Source: an uncultured Rubrobacteraceae bacterium
Lineage (GTDB): Bacteria > Actinomycetota > Rubrobacteria > Rubrobacterales > Rubrobacteraceae
Assembly (NCBI GenBank): GCA_902806085.1
Contig: CADCVH010000022.1
Location: 57,151-121,150 of the forward strand
Reading direction: 5' to 3'
Length of the DNA stretch: 64,000 bases
This document shows positions 55,069-62,431 of this stretch, piece by piece (positions within the stretch are counted from its first letter, which is position 1; the number at the start of each line of letters is the position of its first letter). A model generated the notes under the pieces. The model did not search any database. It saw only the letters and a program-made list of their open reading frames with translations, and had not been told where the DNA came from. Position numbers and translations under genes: made by a program.

Positions 55069-56343
55069 GTGGAGGACCGAGACACCCGGCGGGCCGTGAC
55101 GGCCCGGGCGCGGCGGGGGAGGTCCGTACCGTTGCCGGGGCGGCTGGGGCCCCGCGGTCCCGAACCGGAGAGGTACGGGTACGCGATCCTGGGCGCGGGG
55201 TGCGCGGGGTTGAGCCTCTGCCACTACCTCCTGGAGTGCGGCGTGGACGCGCCCATCCTGATCCTGGACCGCAAGGAGGCCTTCGCCGACGACCGGACCT
55301 GGTGCTTCTGGGACGTCGAGGAGACGCCGTTCTCCGACCGCGCCGTCCGGCGCTGGAACTCCTGGTCCGTCCGCGCCGAAGGCCGCGAGGTCGTGCACAC
55401 GAGCGGGCGGTACCCGTACCTGTGCCTCACGGGCGCGGACTTCTACGAGGACGCGCTCGACAAGATCTCCGCCCGCGGCAACGTCACGGTCAGGCTCGGG
55501 GAGGACGTGCGGTCTTGCAAAGAGCTGGACGACGGGGTGCTGGTGGTCACCCCGGAGGGCTCGTACCTGGCGGATTACGCGTTTGACGGACGCGGCCTGC
55601 CGTCGGACTCCGCGGCCCTGCGGGAGGCGCGGCGGGGAGACGGCTGGATCTCCCAGCAGTTCTTCGGCCTCCGCCTGCGCGCGGGCCGGCCCACCTTCGA
55701 CCCCCAGACCTGCACCCTCATGGATTTCTCGGTCGACCAGGGCCGCGGGCTCCGCTTCGCCTACGTGCTGCCCTTCGACGAGCACGAGGCGCTCGTCGAG
55801 AACGTCTACCTCGCGAGGACCGGCGCCCCGCCCGAAGCGCACCGCGCCGAGCTCTCCGGCTACCTGCAAGACCGCTACGGGCTCTCTGGGGGAGACTACG
55901 AGGTACGCGGCGAGGAGTGGGGGGACATACCGATGACGTCCCACCGCTTCCGGCGGCGGACGGGGGACCGCACGCACGCCATCGGGACGCTCGGCGGCGA
56001 GACCCGACCCTCGACCGGGTACACGTTCCTGCGCGTGCAGCGCTACTGCCGCGCGCTCGCCGCGAGCCTGACCGGCGCCGGCGAAGACCCCGAGAGGGTG
56101 CACCCGTGGCGCTACGGGCCCCTCGACCGGGTGTTCCTACGGCTCTTGCGCGAGAGGCCGGAGGGGTGCCCCGGGATCTACGCCCGCATGTTCGCCGGTA
56201 CCCCGCCCGACCCGCTCGTCCGCTTCCTGACCGAGAGGAGCTCGCCCCTCGACGAGGCCAGGCTTATCGGGGCGCTCCCGAAGCTCCCCTTCCTCCGGCT
56301 GGCCGCCGCGGAGGCCTTCGACCGTGCGCGCGAAATCCTCTGA
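55069..56343 (+). CDS. crtY: lycopene cyclase (CrtY type)
   Basis: This flavoprotein of about 424 residues cyclises lycopene to beta-carotene. The FAD motif YAILGAGCAGLSLCHYLLEC is near residue 40, followed by WCFWDVEETPF, a CrtY/CrtL signature. Mid-protein LMDFSVDQ and LPFDEHEALVENVY and the later IPMTSHRF and GETRPSTGYTFLRVQRY match bacterial lycopene beta-cyclases. GTG 55069 lies about ten bases after a TATGAT (55054-55059), so the message may be leaderless; a later GTG at 55096 is possible. It overlaps blh by 20 bases, so the two form an operon for retinal synthesis. Confidence 0.9.
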   Translation: MEDRDTRRAVTARARRGRSVPLPGRLGPRGPEPERYGYAILGAGCAGLSLCHYLLECGVDAPILILDRKEAFADDRTWCFWDVEETPFSDRAVRRWNSWSVRAEGREVVHTSGRYPYLCLTGADFYEDALDKISARGNVTVRLGEDVRSCKELDDGVLVVTPEGSYLADYAFDGRGLPSDSAALREARRGDGWISQQFFGLRLRAGRPTFDPQTCTLMDFSVDQGRGLRFAYVLPFDEHEALVENVYLARTGAPPEAHRAELSGYLQDRYGLSGGDYEVRGEEWGDIPMTSHRFRRRTGDRTHAIGTLGGETRPSTGYTFLRVQRYCRALAASLTGAGEDPERVHPWRYGPLDRVFLRLLRERPEGCPGIYARMFAGTPPDPLVRFLTERSSPLDEARLIGALPKLPFLRLAAAEAFDRAREIL

Positions 56344-57409
56344 CTCTGACCGGGGGCCCGCGGCCGACGCGCGCCGGGCCGTCCGGCGCGCGGTGGTGTG
56401 GCCTTCCCGGTTCGTCGTGCTGCTCCTGACGGTCGCCTTTATCTTCGGGCTTCGCGTGCCGGGGTGGGCCCAGTACCTGCCGTTCGCCGCGAGCCTCGTG
56501 CTCCTCGGGTTGCCGCACGGCGCCGTGGACCATCTGGTGCCCTCCCGCCTCGCCGGCCGGGCCGCCGATGGGCGGAGCGTGCTCGCCGTCGTGCTTCTCT
56601 ACCTCGTGCTCTTCGGTCTCTGCCTCGCCCTATGGTTCGTCGCCCCCGCCACCGCCTTCGTCCTCTTCGTCTGCGTCACGGTCTTCCACTGGGGCGCCGG
56701 GGACCTGCACGCCCTGCTCTTCTTCGGCCCCGGTGGGCTCGACGGCATGGGCCGCGCCTCCCGCGCTCTCCTGCTCCTCCTCAGGGGCGGCCTGCCCATG
56801 GTGGTCCCACTCCTCTTCTTCCCTGACGCCTACCGTAGCGTCGCGGCCGACGCCGCCGGGCTGTTCGGCGCCGACGCTACGGCCCTCTCCGCGGCCTTCT
56901 CGCCGGCCTTCCGGATCACAGCCGGCGCAGCGCTGGCGGCGACCGCCCTGCTCTTCCTCTTCCGCGCGGCCGGCGACCTCAACGGCCGGCGCAGGCTGCT
57001 AGTGCCCGTCGCGTGCGAGGCGCTGCTGCTGTTGGCGTTCTTCGCCGTCGTGCCGCCGGTGCTCGCCGTCGGCCTGTACTTCACGCTGTGGCACGCCCCC
57101 CGGCACGTGGCCCGGCTGGTCCTTCTGGAACCCGCGGGCGCCCGTTACCTGCGCACCGGACGCCCGGCACGCGCGCTGGCCCGGTTCGCCAGGGACGCCG
57201 CGCCACTGACCGGCCTGGCGCTCGCGTTGCTCGTCGGGCTCTACCTGGCGGTCCCGCCCGCGACGCAAGACCCCGGCTCCCTTCTCGCCCTCTACCTGGT
57301 GCTCGTCTCCGCCCTCACGCTGCCGCACGCCGCCCTGGTTACCTACATGGACCTCCGTCAGGGCGTCTGGGAGGCCCGGTTGGTTTCTGGCGACGGATCC
57401 GGCCCGTGA
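56324..57409 (+). CDS. blh: Brp/Blh-family beta-carotene 15,15'-dioxygenase
   Basis: This 361-residue integral membrane protein cleaves beta-carotene to two retinals. Conserved iron-ligand His motifs are visible: GLPHGAVDH (H65 and H70), VFHWGAGD, LWHAPRH and LPHAALVTYMD. About eight to ten hydrophobic segments fit the family. GTG 56324 lies inside the end of crtY. Retinal is the chromophore of microbial rhodopsins, so a rhodopsin gene is expected elsewhere in the genome; none is in this window. Confidence 0.92.
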   Translation: MRAKSSDSDRGPAADARRAVRRAVVWPSRFVVLLLTVAFIFGLRVPGWAQYLPFAASLVLLGLPHGAVDHLVPSRLAGRAADGRSVLAVVLLYLVLFGLCLALWFVAPATAFVLFVCVTVFHWGAGDLHALLFFGPGGLDGMGRASRALLLLLRGGLPMVVPLLFFPDAYRSVAADAAGLFGADATALSAAFSPAFRITAGAALAATALLFLFRAAGDLNGRRRLLVPVACEALLLLAFFAVVPPVLAVGLYFTLWHAPRHVARLVLLEPAGARYLRTGRPARALARFARDAAPLTGLALALLVGLYLAVPPATQDPGSLLALYLVLVSALTLPHAALVTYMDLRQGVWEARLVSGDGSGP

Positions 57410-57493
57410 ACGCCGGGGGCGCAAGCCTCGGACACGCATCTTTTCGAGCCCCCCTCGCGCCGCCCGGGCCCGCGAGTACGGGCCGAAAGAGCA

Positions 57494-57537
57494 CCCGCGA
57501 AGGACGCGGCCGTGCGCGGGGCCGCGTCCTTCGCGGG
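57494..57537 (+). terminator. terminator of crtY-blh operon
   Basis: A perfect 18-bp GC-rich stem (57494-57511 with 57520-57537) has an eight-base loop. It lies 85 bases after the blh stop and just before the next promoter. There is no T-run, but it is the most stable hairpin in the region. Confidence 0.75.
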
Positions 57538-57543
57538 CGGCAG

Positions 57544-57568
57544 GTTTACCCTTCAAGCCTGGGGGTAA
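57544..57568 (+). promoter_or_regulatory. possible stress (SigB-like) promoter
   Basis: GTTT (57544-57547) is followed after 15 bases by GGGTAA (57563-57568), close to the GTTT-N14/15-GGGTAT pattern of general-stress sigma factors in Gram-positive bacteria. It is 56 bases upstream of the SRPBCC gene. This is a pattern match only. Confidence 0.4.
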
Positions 57569-57623
57569 AGAGAGGGCTTATCGAAGTCTTGCAGGATTCC
57601 CCAAACAGTGGAGGGCGTTTAGA

Positions 57624-58238
57624 ATGGCGGAGCCGATAACCGGAAACATAGAGGTAAATGCCCCGGTAGCGCAGGTCTACGAATACTGGCGCAACCTCGA
57701 GAACCTACCGAGCTTCATGAAGAACATCGAAGAGGTCCGTTCCACCGGGCCGGACACCACCCACTGGGTCGTCAAGGGGCCGCTCGGTTACAGGGCGGAG
57801 TTCGACGCCAGGACCACCCAGGACGAGCCCAACAGCGCCATCGGGTGGAACACCGTGGACGGCGACGTCCAGACCTCAGGGCAGGTCCGCTTCCAGGAGC
57901 TCGGCCCGGACCGCACCAAGGTAGAGGTTCAGATGAAGTACGCGAACCCGCCGGGCGGCAAGGCCGGGGAGGCGGTCTCGAGGCTGACCTCCGGCCCGAA
58001 GGCCATCATGGCGCAGGACCTCAAGAACTTCAAGGACATCATGGAAGGCACGGCGACGCCCGAGGAGATCCAGCAGCGTCCCGCCGCCGCCGACGCGCAC
58101 AGCGGCGCCATAGCGACGCTGACCTCGGGCACCGGTCTCGCGGTCGTCGGGGGCGTGGTCCTGCTCTGGCTCCTGCTGCGCAGGGGTGGCGGTTCCTCCA
58201 AGTCCAAGGGCAAGTCCCGCATCATCTTCGAGTTCTAG
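57624..58238 (+). CDS. SRPBCC (cyclase/dehydrase-like) protein with C-terminal membrane anchor
   Basis: This 204-residue protein has an N-terminal START-like domain (NIEVNAPVAQVYEYWRNLEN, FMKNIEEV, GRVRFQELGP-type strand GQVRFQELGPDRTKVEVQMK). The C-terminal helix ends ahead of residue 150, then comes a single membrane segment, GLAVVGGVVLLWLLLRR, and a Ser/Lys-rich tail. The family binds hydrophobic ligands; homologues are common in stress-resistant Actinobacteria. Its isolated transcription unit has a stress-type promoter and a good terminator. The ligand is unknown. Confidence 0.85.
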   Translation: MAEPITGNIEVNAPVAQVYEYWRNLENLPSFMKNIEEVRSTGPDTTHWVVKGPLGYRAEFDARTTQDEPNSAIGWNTVDGDVQTSGQVRFQELGPDRTKVEVQMKYANPPGGKAGEAVSRLTSGPKAIMAQDLKNFKDIMEGTATPEEIQQRPAAADAHSGAIATLTSGTGLAVVGGVVLLWLLLRRGGGSSKSKGKSRIIFEF

Positions 58239-58259
58239 AGCTCTAAGCTGTTACTTGGA

Positions 58260-58294
58260 GAAGAGGGCCGGCGTCAGAGACGCCGGCCCTCTTC
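58260..58294 (+). terminator. terminator of SRPBCC gene
   Basis: A perfect 15-bp stem (58260-58274 with 58280-58294) has a five-base loop, 21 bases after the stop codon, followed by TCGTTG. Confidence 0.8.
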
Positions 58295-58315
58295 TCGTTG
58301 CGTCGGGCAAGCAGA

Positions 58316-58337
58316 AAGGGCCCCGCCGGGGCCCCTT
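58316..58337 (-). terminator. hairpin downstream of the small-protein pair
   Basis: AAGGGCCCC (58316-58324) pairs with GGGGCCCCTT (58328-58337) around a three-base loop. On the minus strand the stem is followed by TTTCTGCTT, a short T-rich run. It lies 39 bases past the end of the leftward 85-residue gene. Confidence 0.6.
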
Positions 58338-58375
58338 CCGTCTCACTTGCCTTCCCATCCGTCTTCCGGAGGGCC

Positions 58376-58633
58376 TTAGCCGCCCAGGGGGATGCTCCCG
58401 AAGATGAGGACCTTGCGCTCCATGTCGAAGTAGACGGTGCCGGTCGCCTTGAAGAGCTCGATCAGGACGTCCGCGTCCTCGGCCTCGGGCCTGATGGCGT
58501 ACTCTTCGGCGCCGTTGTCCAGGATGAGCTGGTAGGAGAACTTGCCGGGCCCCCCGCGCTCCTGCTCGCTCCAGTTGGCGTGTACGTCCGTGACCTGACG
58601 CACCATTATGTTCCGCTCGACGTTTTCGCTCAT
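58376..58633 (-). CDS. 85-residue conserved-looking small protein, paralogue 1
   Basis: A small acidic protein with no recognised domain. It aligns along its whole length with the next gene's product: MVRQVTDVHANWSE, KFSYQLILDNGAEEY, AEDADVLIELF, VYFDMERKVLI. The predicted structure is mostly beta strands with one helix. ATG 58633 has a GGAGGAGA site. It is 34 bases downstream of its paralogue and surely co-transcribed. The alternating strand pattern and LDNGAEEY motif might form a small ligand-binding sandwich, but function is unknown. Confidence 0.8.
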   Translation of the reverse strand: MSENVERNIMVRQVTDVHANWSEQERGGPGKFSYQLILDNGAEEYAIRPEAEDADVLIELFKATGTVYFDMERKVLIFGSIPLGG

Positions 58634-58667
58634 TTCTCTCCTCCTGCGTTCTGAGTTTCGGGCCGTT

Positions 58668-58925
58668 CTAGCCCAGGGCTAGGTTGTTCGGGATCAAGAC
58701 CTTCCTGTCCAGGTCGAAATAGACGGCGCTCGCGTTCTCGAAAAGCTCCAGCTGCACCTTGGCGTCCTCCGCCGTCGGCTGCAGCACGTACTCCTCGGCG
58801 CCGTTGTCAAGGACGAGCTGCACCGTGAAGGAGCCGTGCTCGCCCCGCCCTTCCTCGCTCCACGAGAACTGCACCTCCGTTACCTGGCGCACCCTGATCC
58901 GATCCTCGGTGCGTTGTTCCACCAC
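58668..58925 (-). CDS. 85-residue conserved-looking small protein, paralogue 2
   Basis: The sister of the previous protein: RVRQVTEVQFSWSEE, GSFTVQLVLDNGAEEYVLQP, AEDAKVQLELF, AVYFDLDRKVLI. The two share roughly half their residues at identical spacing and equal length, showing tandem duplication followed by divergence. AAAGGAGG lies four bases before GTG 58925 and seven before GTG 58922, so the second codon may be the true start. It lies 67 bases downstream of the pyrophosphatase gene on the same strand. Function is unknown. Confidence 0.8.
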   Translation of the reverse strand: MVEQRTEDRIRVRQVTEVQFSWSEEGRGEHGSFTVQLVLDNGAEEYVLQPTAEDAKVQLELFENASAVYFDLDRKVLIPNNLALG

Positions 58926-58992
58926 GAACCCTCCTTTCGTCTCTTGCGGCGTCTGCGTCGCTGCGGGCTTCTATGCCCCCCTGACCCGGTTC

Positions 58993-59544
58993 TTAACCGC
59001 GGCCAGGGAAGTTCTCGGGGAAGTTCTGCTCGTAGAGCTTCATCGCGTGCCGGACGGCCGCCATGGCCTCCTCCGCGCCCGCGAAGTCCTCGACGTTGAC
59101 CTCCTTGTCTTCGAGCTTCTTGTAGTCCTCGAAGAAGCTCTTCAACTCGTCCAGGCGGTGCTGGGGCAGCTCGTCGTAGCTCTTGTAGGAGCGGTACTCG
59201 GGGTCTTCGAGGGGGACGCAGATGATCTTCTCGTCGTTCTCGCCGTCGTCGACCATGTGCATCATCCCTATGGGCCTCACGACCAGCAGGCTTAAAGGGT
59301 ACACGGGCTCCTGCATGAGGACGAGCACGTCGAGCGGATCGCCGTCGTCGCCCAGGGTGCGGGGGATGAAACCGTAGTTGGCCGGGTAGTGGACGGAGGA
59401 GTACAGCACGCGGTCCACCTTCAGCAGCCCCGTGTCCTTGTCAAGCTCGTACTTCACCTTCGAGCTTTTGGGGATCTCGACCAGCGCCTGAAACTCCCGG
59501 GGTGCGTCGTCTCCTATCTCCACCTCGTGCCAGGGATGCGGCAT
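58993..59544 (-). CDS. ppa: inorganic pyrophosphatase (family I)
   Basis: This 183-residue soluble pyrophosphatase hydrolyses pyrophosphate to two phosphates, driving biosynthetic reactions. It has [17 protein letters not shown], the family signature [10 protein letters not shown] with metal Asp residues, and the active-site loop [23 protein letters not shown] 59544 follows AAAGGAG; an upstream in-frame start would add unconserved residues. It is transcribed leftwards, probably as the first gene of a unit with the two 85-residue genes. Confidence 0.95.
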   Translation of the reverse strand: MPHPWHEVEIGDDAPREFQALVEIPKSSKVKYELDKDTGLLKVDRVLYSSVHYPANYGFIPRTLGDDGDPLDVLVLMQEPVYPLSLLVVRPIGMMHMVDDGENDEKIICVPLEDPEYRSYKSYDELPQHRLDELKSFFEDYKKLEDKEVNVEDFAGAEEAMAAVRHAMKLYEQNFPENFPGRG

Positions 59545-59686
59545 CTCCACTCCTTTCGATAACCTCGCGACGGCGCCACTGCCGACCCCGCGCGCCCATC
59601 TTACTCCGTCGACCCCGACGCTAAACAACTGCCCCCATCCCGCCGATACCCCCTACAAGGTTCCGCTATCGGGAAAGGGGAGATGC

Positions 59687-60166
59687 ATGAACAGATGGAA
59701 GGGCGCCCTGATCGGATCGATTGCCCTGCTGGCGAGCCTCTTGCTCGCCACCGCCGCGAACGCGCAGGACACGGAGAGCCGGCTGCTCAAAGCGTCGGCG
59801 GGCCTACAGATGCCGGGCTCCGAAGCGGACAGCGCCTGGTGGTTCGTCTCCTACCCCGGCGAGGACGAACTGCCCTCCGCCGAACGCTTCTCCGAGCTTA
59901 CCGGCTGCGGCCACCCGGGGGGCGGCGTCTCCCGCAACGATTTCGACGCCACCCTCGACCAACTCCGCGAGGTCCAGCCCTGGATGGACCGGGACCAGAA
60001 GAAGAGCGCCCGCGGTTTTGCGAGGCTCCGGAAGCTCTTCCACCGTCGCTACGAAGAACTCGCCGTCTACCGCTGCGAAACGGGCACCGCCGAGGTCCCC
60101 ATCCACTTCGTCGGCGTGGACGAAAACGGCCTCTCGGGACTCCTGACCGTCAACATAGAGACCTGA
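59687..60166 (+). CDS. secreted NuiA-like (nuclease A inhibitor family) protein
   Basis: This 159-residue protein begins with a Sec signal (MNRWKG, hydrophobic core near 8-24, cleavage around ANAQD). The mature part resembles the NuiA family: SYPGEDELPSAERF, a central helical region with DFDATLDQL, and a C-terminal pattern ELAVYRCETGTAEVPIHFVG then GLLTVNIET, which matches the VY-x-G...VG...G-x-T-x-x-ET ending of NuiA. Cyanobacterial NuiA inhibits a non-specific nuclease. Two Cys in the mature part (GCGHP and RCE) could form a disulphide. ATG 59687 is preceded by GGGGAG. The family call is motif-based and moderately sure; the inhibited target is unknown. Confidence 0.6.
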   Translation: MNRWKGALIGSIALLASLLLATAANAQDTESRLLKASAGLQMPGSEADSAWWFVSYPGEDELPSAERFSELTGCGHPGGGVSRNDFDATLDQLREVQPWMDRDQKKSARGFARLRKLFHRRYEELAVYRCETGTAEVPIHFVGVDENGLSGLLTVNIET

Positions 60167-60204
60167 GCGGGTCAGCAGCGACAACAAACAAAAACCAGAA
60201 CATC

Positions 60205-60246
60205 GGGAGCTTTGCTGATGGGTCCTACCCTATCAGCAAAGCTCCC
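60205..60246 (-). terminator. terminator following the tRNA-Leu relic
   Basis: An 18-bp stem (60205-60222 with 60229-60246, one G-U) has a six-base loop. On the minus strand it is followed by a T-rich stretch (GGTTTTTGTTTG), as in a classical Rho-independent terminator. It lies eight bases downstream of the 3' end of the tRNA-Leu-like fragment, where a tRNA terminator belongs. Confidence 0.75.
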
Positions 60247-60253
60247 ACCCGGC

Positions 60254-60312
60254 ACCGCGGGTCGATCTCGAACCGACACTCCCCTCACGGACAACCGGAT
60301 TTTGAATCCGGC
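60254..60312 (-). pseudogene. 3' fragment of a tRNA-Leu(CAA) gene
   Basis: Fifty-one of 59 bases match the 3' part of the intact tRNA-Leu(CAA) at 62284-62369 with no gaps: the anticodon stem-loop with CAA, variable arm, T arm and acceptor 3' strand. The D arm and 5' acceptor strand are absent; the sequence upstream on this strand lacks the GGTAGACGC-type D loop and cannot pair with the acceptor 3' strand. It is therefore a truncated relic, and its terminator follows. Confidence 0.8.
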
Positions 60313-60711
60313 AGGACCGCCCCGCTTCGCCTTTTCCGGAGCCCCGAAACACCGCTTCAGCAGGACCCTCTCGAATAAACGTTGACTTCGAGATACCACC
60401 GAGAGCCCGGGCAACGTGCCGCGGCGCAACGCCTCCGAACCGTCCTCTTCTCGGCCGATAGCAGGGCCGAAACGCTGGACGTGCCGAGCTTCCGGACCGA
60501 TGGCCCAAGACCCCGGCTGATGCCGTAGGAGCGGTCGCCGGAAGCTTCCCGATGACCCGCCGTGGCTAGCTTTCCGCAATACACGACGAAGGTGCCCGCG
60601 GCACGGCGCCTCGGGTAGCGGCGGGCGAGCCGGAGCGCAATAGGTGTCCGGCAATATATTGTGGTAGGCTCTCGATATGTTGCCGGCCACTTATATTGAA
60701 TTGGAGCTACG

Positions 60712-60948
60712 ATGACTGTGACAAACAGGCTTTGGGGACCGGTCGCCGTCGGGGAGATCCCGCTCGATAACCGCCTGGCGATGGCGCCGATGACCCGTCC
60801 GGCAAACCTTTCCCTCGTGGACCGCGCCAAGACGGGGGCGCCGCTCAACGAGCCGGACGGGACCACGTTCTGCAGGGGCGGCGAGCGCGGCTACGCTGGC
60901 TACCCGACGCTTCCCGCGACGACCACGGCGGGCGCCCGTGTCGCCTGA
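60712..60948 (+). pseudogene. internally deleted Old Yellow Enzyme (NADH:flavin oxidoreductase) gene
   Basis: A 78-codon frame starts like an Old Yellow Enzyme (LWGPVAVGEIPLDNRLAMAP then MTR), then jumps to the family's extreme C-terminal segment (LVDRAKTGAPLNEPDGTTF, then RGGERGYAGYPTL). Normal members are 340-380 residues, so about 280 codons between the first strand and the tail are gone while the frame is kept. The FMN site and catalytic residues are missing. It is preceded by AT-rich DNA with a possible promoter and overlaps the start of the MarR gene. Confidence 0.8.
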
Positions 60949-61471
60949 GAGCCCGGGTGCGCGGATGGGAGACGATCCCGGCCCGTTGCATGGCGGTGGG
61001 CGGCTAAGCTACGCGATCTTCCAGCTCGCCCGTGCCCACCGCGCCCACGCCGCCCGGCTGCTGCGCGACCTCGGCCTGTACCCCGGCCAGGAGCTGCTGC
61101 TCATGCGGCTCCTGCAACGGGACGGGCAGACCCAGTCCGAGTTGCTCGCCGCCGTCGGCCTCGATCACTCCACGGTCTCCAAGTCGCTGCGGCGGATGCA
61201 GGAGGCGGGCCTCCTCACCCGCGCGCCGGCCGAGCACGACCGGCGCGCGACGCGCGCGTGGCTTACGGGCAAGGGGCGCGCGATGCGCAAGGACCTCGAG
61301 GAGATGTGGTCCGCGCTGGAGCGGGCGTCCGTCGACGACCTCGACCCCGATACGATCGAGCGGTTCATAGCCACGAGCGCGGCGATCCGAAGGTCCATCA
61401 TCGAGCACGGCGCACCGGTTCCCGTGGTCGACGATCGACGCGCACAAACGAGAACGGCGGAAGGAGGATGA
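60938..61471 (+). CDS. MarR-family transcriptional regulator
   Basis: This regulator of about 177 residues has a winged helix: LSYAIFQLARAHRAHAARLL dimer helix, TQSELLAAVGLDHSTVSKSL recognition helix, RMQEAGLLTRAPAEHDRRAT wing, and LTGKGRAMRKDL. GTG 60938 or ATG 60965 may be the start. MarR proteins often control nearby oxidoreductases in response to aromatic or oxidant signals; the Old Yellow Enzyme remnant next to it would have been the natural target. It is translationally linked to a 47-codon frame and then a cupin gene. Confidence 0.88.
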   Translation: MSPESPGARMGDDPGPLHGGGRLSYAIFQLARAHRAHAARLLRDLGLYPGQELLLMRLLQRDGQTQSELLAAVGLDHSTVSKSLRRMQEAGLLTRAPAEHDRRATRAWLTGKGRAMRKDLEEMWSALERASVDDLDPDTIERFIATSAAIRRSIIEHGAPVPVVDDRRAQTRTAEGG

Positions 61472-61611
61472 GAGGCGAACGAGCAGTAAGAACCGCAGTC
61501 GAGCGTTTTCTGCTTCCCCGGCGGCAACGCCCTCGTGCCGCGGGCCATCCTGGGACGCGGACCCTAGAGCAGTACTTCCACGAGCTTGTCAATGAAAGGA
61601 TCATGCTATGA
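61468..61611 (+). CDS. possible 47-residue protein coupling MarR and cupin genes
   Basis: An ATG overlaps the MarR stop (ATGA), and the frame ends in TGA overlapping the cupin ATG (ATGA). The Arg-rich peptide ends TLEQYFHELVNERIML, which looks amphipathic. The AAGGAGG directly before the ATG has no spacing, so initiation would rely on coupling. The double overlap supports a real small gene, but the N-terminal composition could be coincidental. No family is recognised. Confidence 0.4.
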   Translation: MRGERAVRTAVERFLLPRRQRPRAAGHPGTRTLEQYFHELVNERIML

Positions 61612-62153
61612 ATGAGAACCCGAGCAGCATGCCGCAGAACGCCTCCACTGTCCCGCCTGACGATGGCGGGCGCGACCTCCTGCTTGTGCGGCCCGACGAC
61701 GAGAACCTGCGCCACCTCGCGGTGGTGGGAGACACTTACACGATCCTGGTGAGGGGCGAAGACACCGCTGGCCGCTACGCGCTCATCGACATGCACGTGC
61801 CGCCGGGCGGCGGGCCACCTCCGCACCGCCACGACTTCGAGGAGATGTTCCACGTGCTTGAGGGTGAGATCGAGGTCACGTTCCGGGACATTTCCTCGGT
61901 GGCGCGGGCCGGCGACACGGTCAACGTGCCGTCAAACGCCCCGCACGCCTTCCGAAACGCCTCCGAACTGCCGGCGCGGATGCTGTGCATGGTCTCGCCC
62001 TCGGGGCTCGAGCGGTACTTCGGCGAGTTCGGCCAGCCCCTGCCGAGCCGGACGGCGCCCGCGCCCAAGCCCGATGGGGTAGATCAGGCCAGACGCATGC
62101 AGAAAGCGCTGGCGCTGGCCCCGAAATACCGGATAGAGAACCTGCCCGCCTGA
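61608..62153 (+). CDS. cupin-domain protein
   Basis: This 181-residue single-cupin protein has motif 1 PPHRHDFEEMFHVLEGEIEV (two His and a Glu metal set) and motif 2 DTVNVPSNAPHAFRN with the third His. It probably binds a divalent metal; members act as dioxygenases, isomerases or stress-related quercetinase-like enzymes. AAAGGA lies eight bases before ATG 61608. It follows the MarR gene, which may regulate it. No specific substrate can be assigned. Confidence 0.88.
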   Translation: MNENPSSMPQNASTVPPDDGGRDLLLVRPDDENLRHLAVVGDTYTILVRGEDTAGRYALIDMHVPPGGGPPPHRHDFEEMFHVLEGEIEVTFRDISSVARAGDTVNVPSNAPHAFRNASELPARMLCMVSPSGLERYFGEFGQPLPSRTAPAPKPDGVDQARRMQKALALAPKYRIENLPA

Positions 62154-62283
62154 GGCGCGGACGGCCCGGCCCTGCGTAACCCAAGCCACGAGCAACGACG
62201 TCCGGCACGGCGGCGCGGAGGGCTGCTTGCTACACCCCTCGCTCGGGGGCGGGGCTATCAGGGCGGGGAGCCTTCGTCGGGAG

Positions 62284-62369
62284 TACCGGAGGTCGGGCTC
62301 GAACCGACACTCCCCTCTCGGGGAACCGGATTTTGAGTCCGGCGCGTCTACCAATTCCGCCACTCCGGC
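62284..62369 (-). tRNA. tRNA-Leu (anticodon CAA)
   Basis: An 86-base class II tRNA folds fully on the minus strand: acceptor GCCGGAG / CTCCGGT (one G-U), D arm with GGTAGACGC, anticodon stem CCGGA/TCCGG with loop CTCAAAA (anticodon CAA), long variable arm CCCC-GAGA-GGGG, and T arm GTCGG-TTCGAGC-CCGAC. The 3' CCA is not encoded. A TATAAT lies 17 bases upstream. Confidence 0.95.
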
Positions 62370-62385
62370 GTGTGGAACGGGGGCC

Positions 62386-62391
62386 ATTATA
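62386..62391 (-). promoter_or_regulatory. -10 box of tRNA-Leu promoter
   Basis: TATAAT on the minus strand (ATTATA on the plus strand), 17 bases before the tRNA 5' end. No good -35 hexamer is evident at 17 bases, so the call rests on the consensus -10 and its position. Confidence 0.55.
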
Positions 62392-62431
62392 CCAACGTAT
62401 AAAAGGTGTTCCTCGCGCCGGGTTCGTCTGC

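Noticed and set aside
60172..60690. Minus-strand frame over the tRNA relic
   Set aside because: Part of the peptide is translated tRNA-Leu sequence; the rest has no protein-like pattern.
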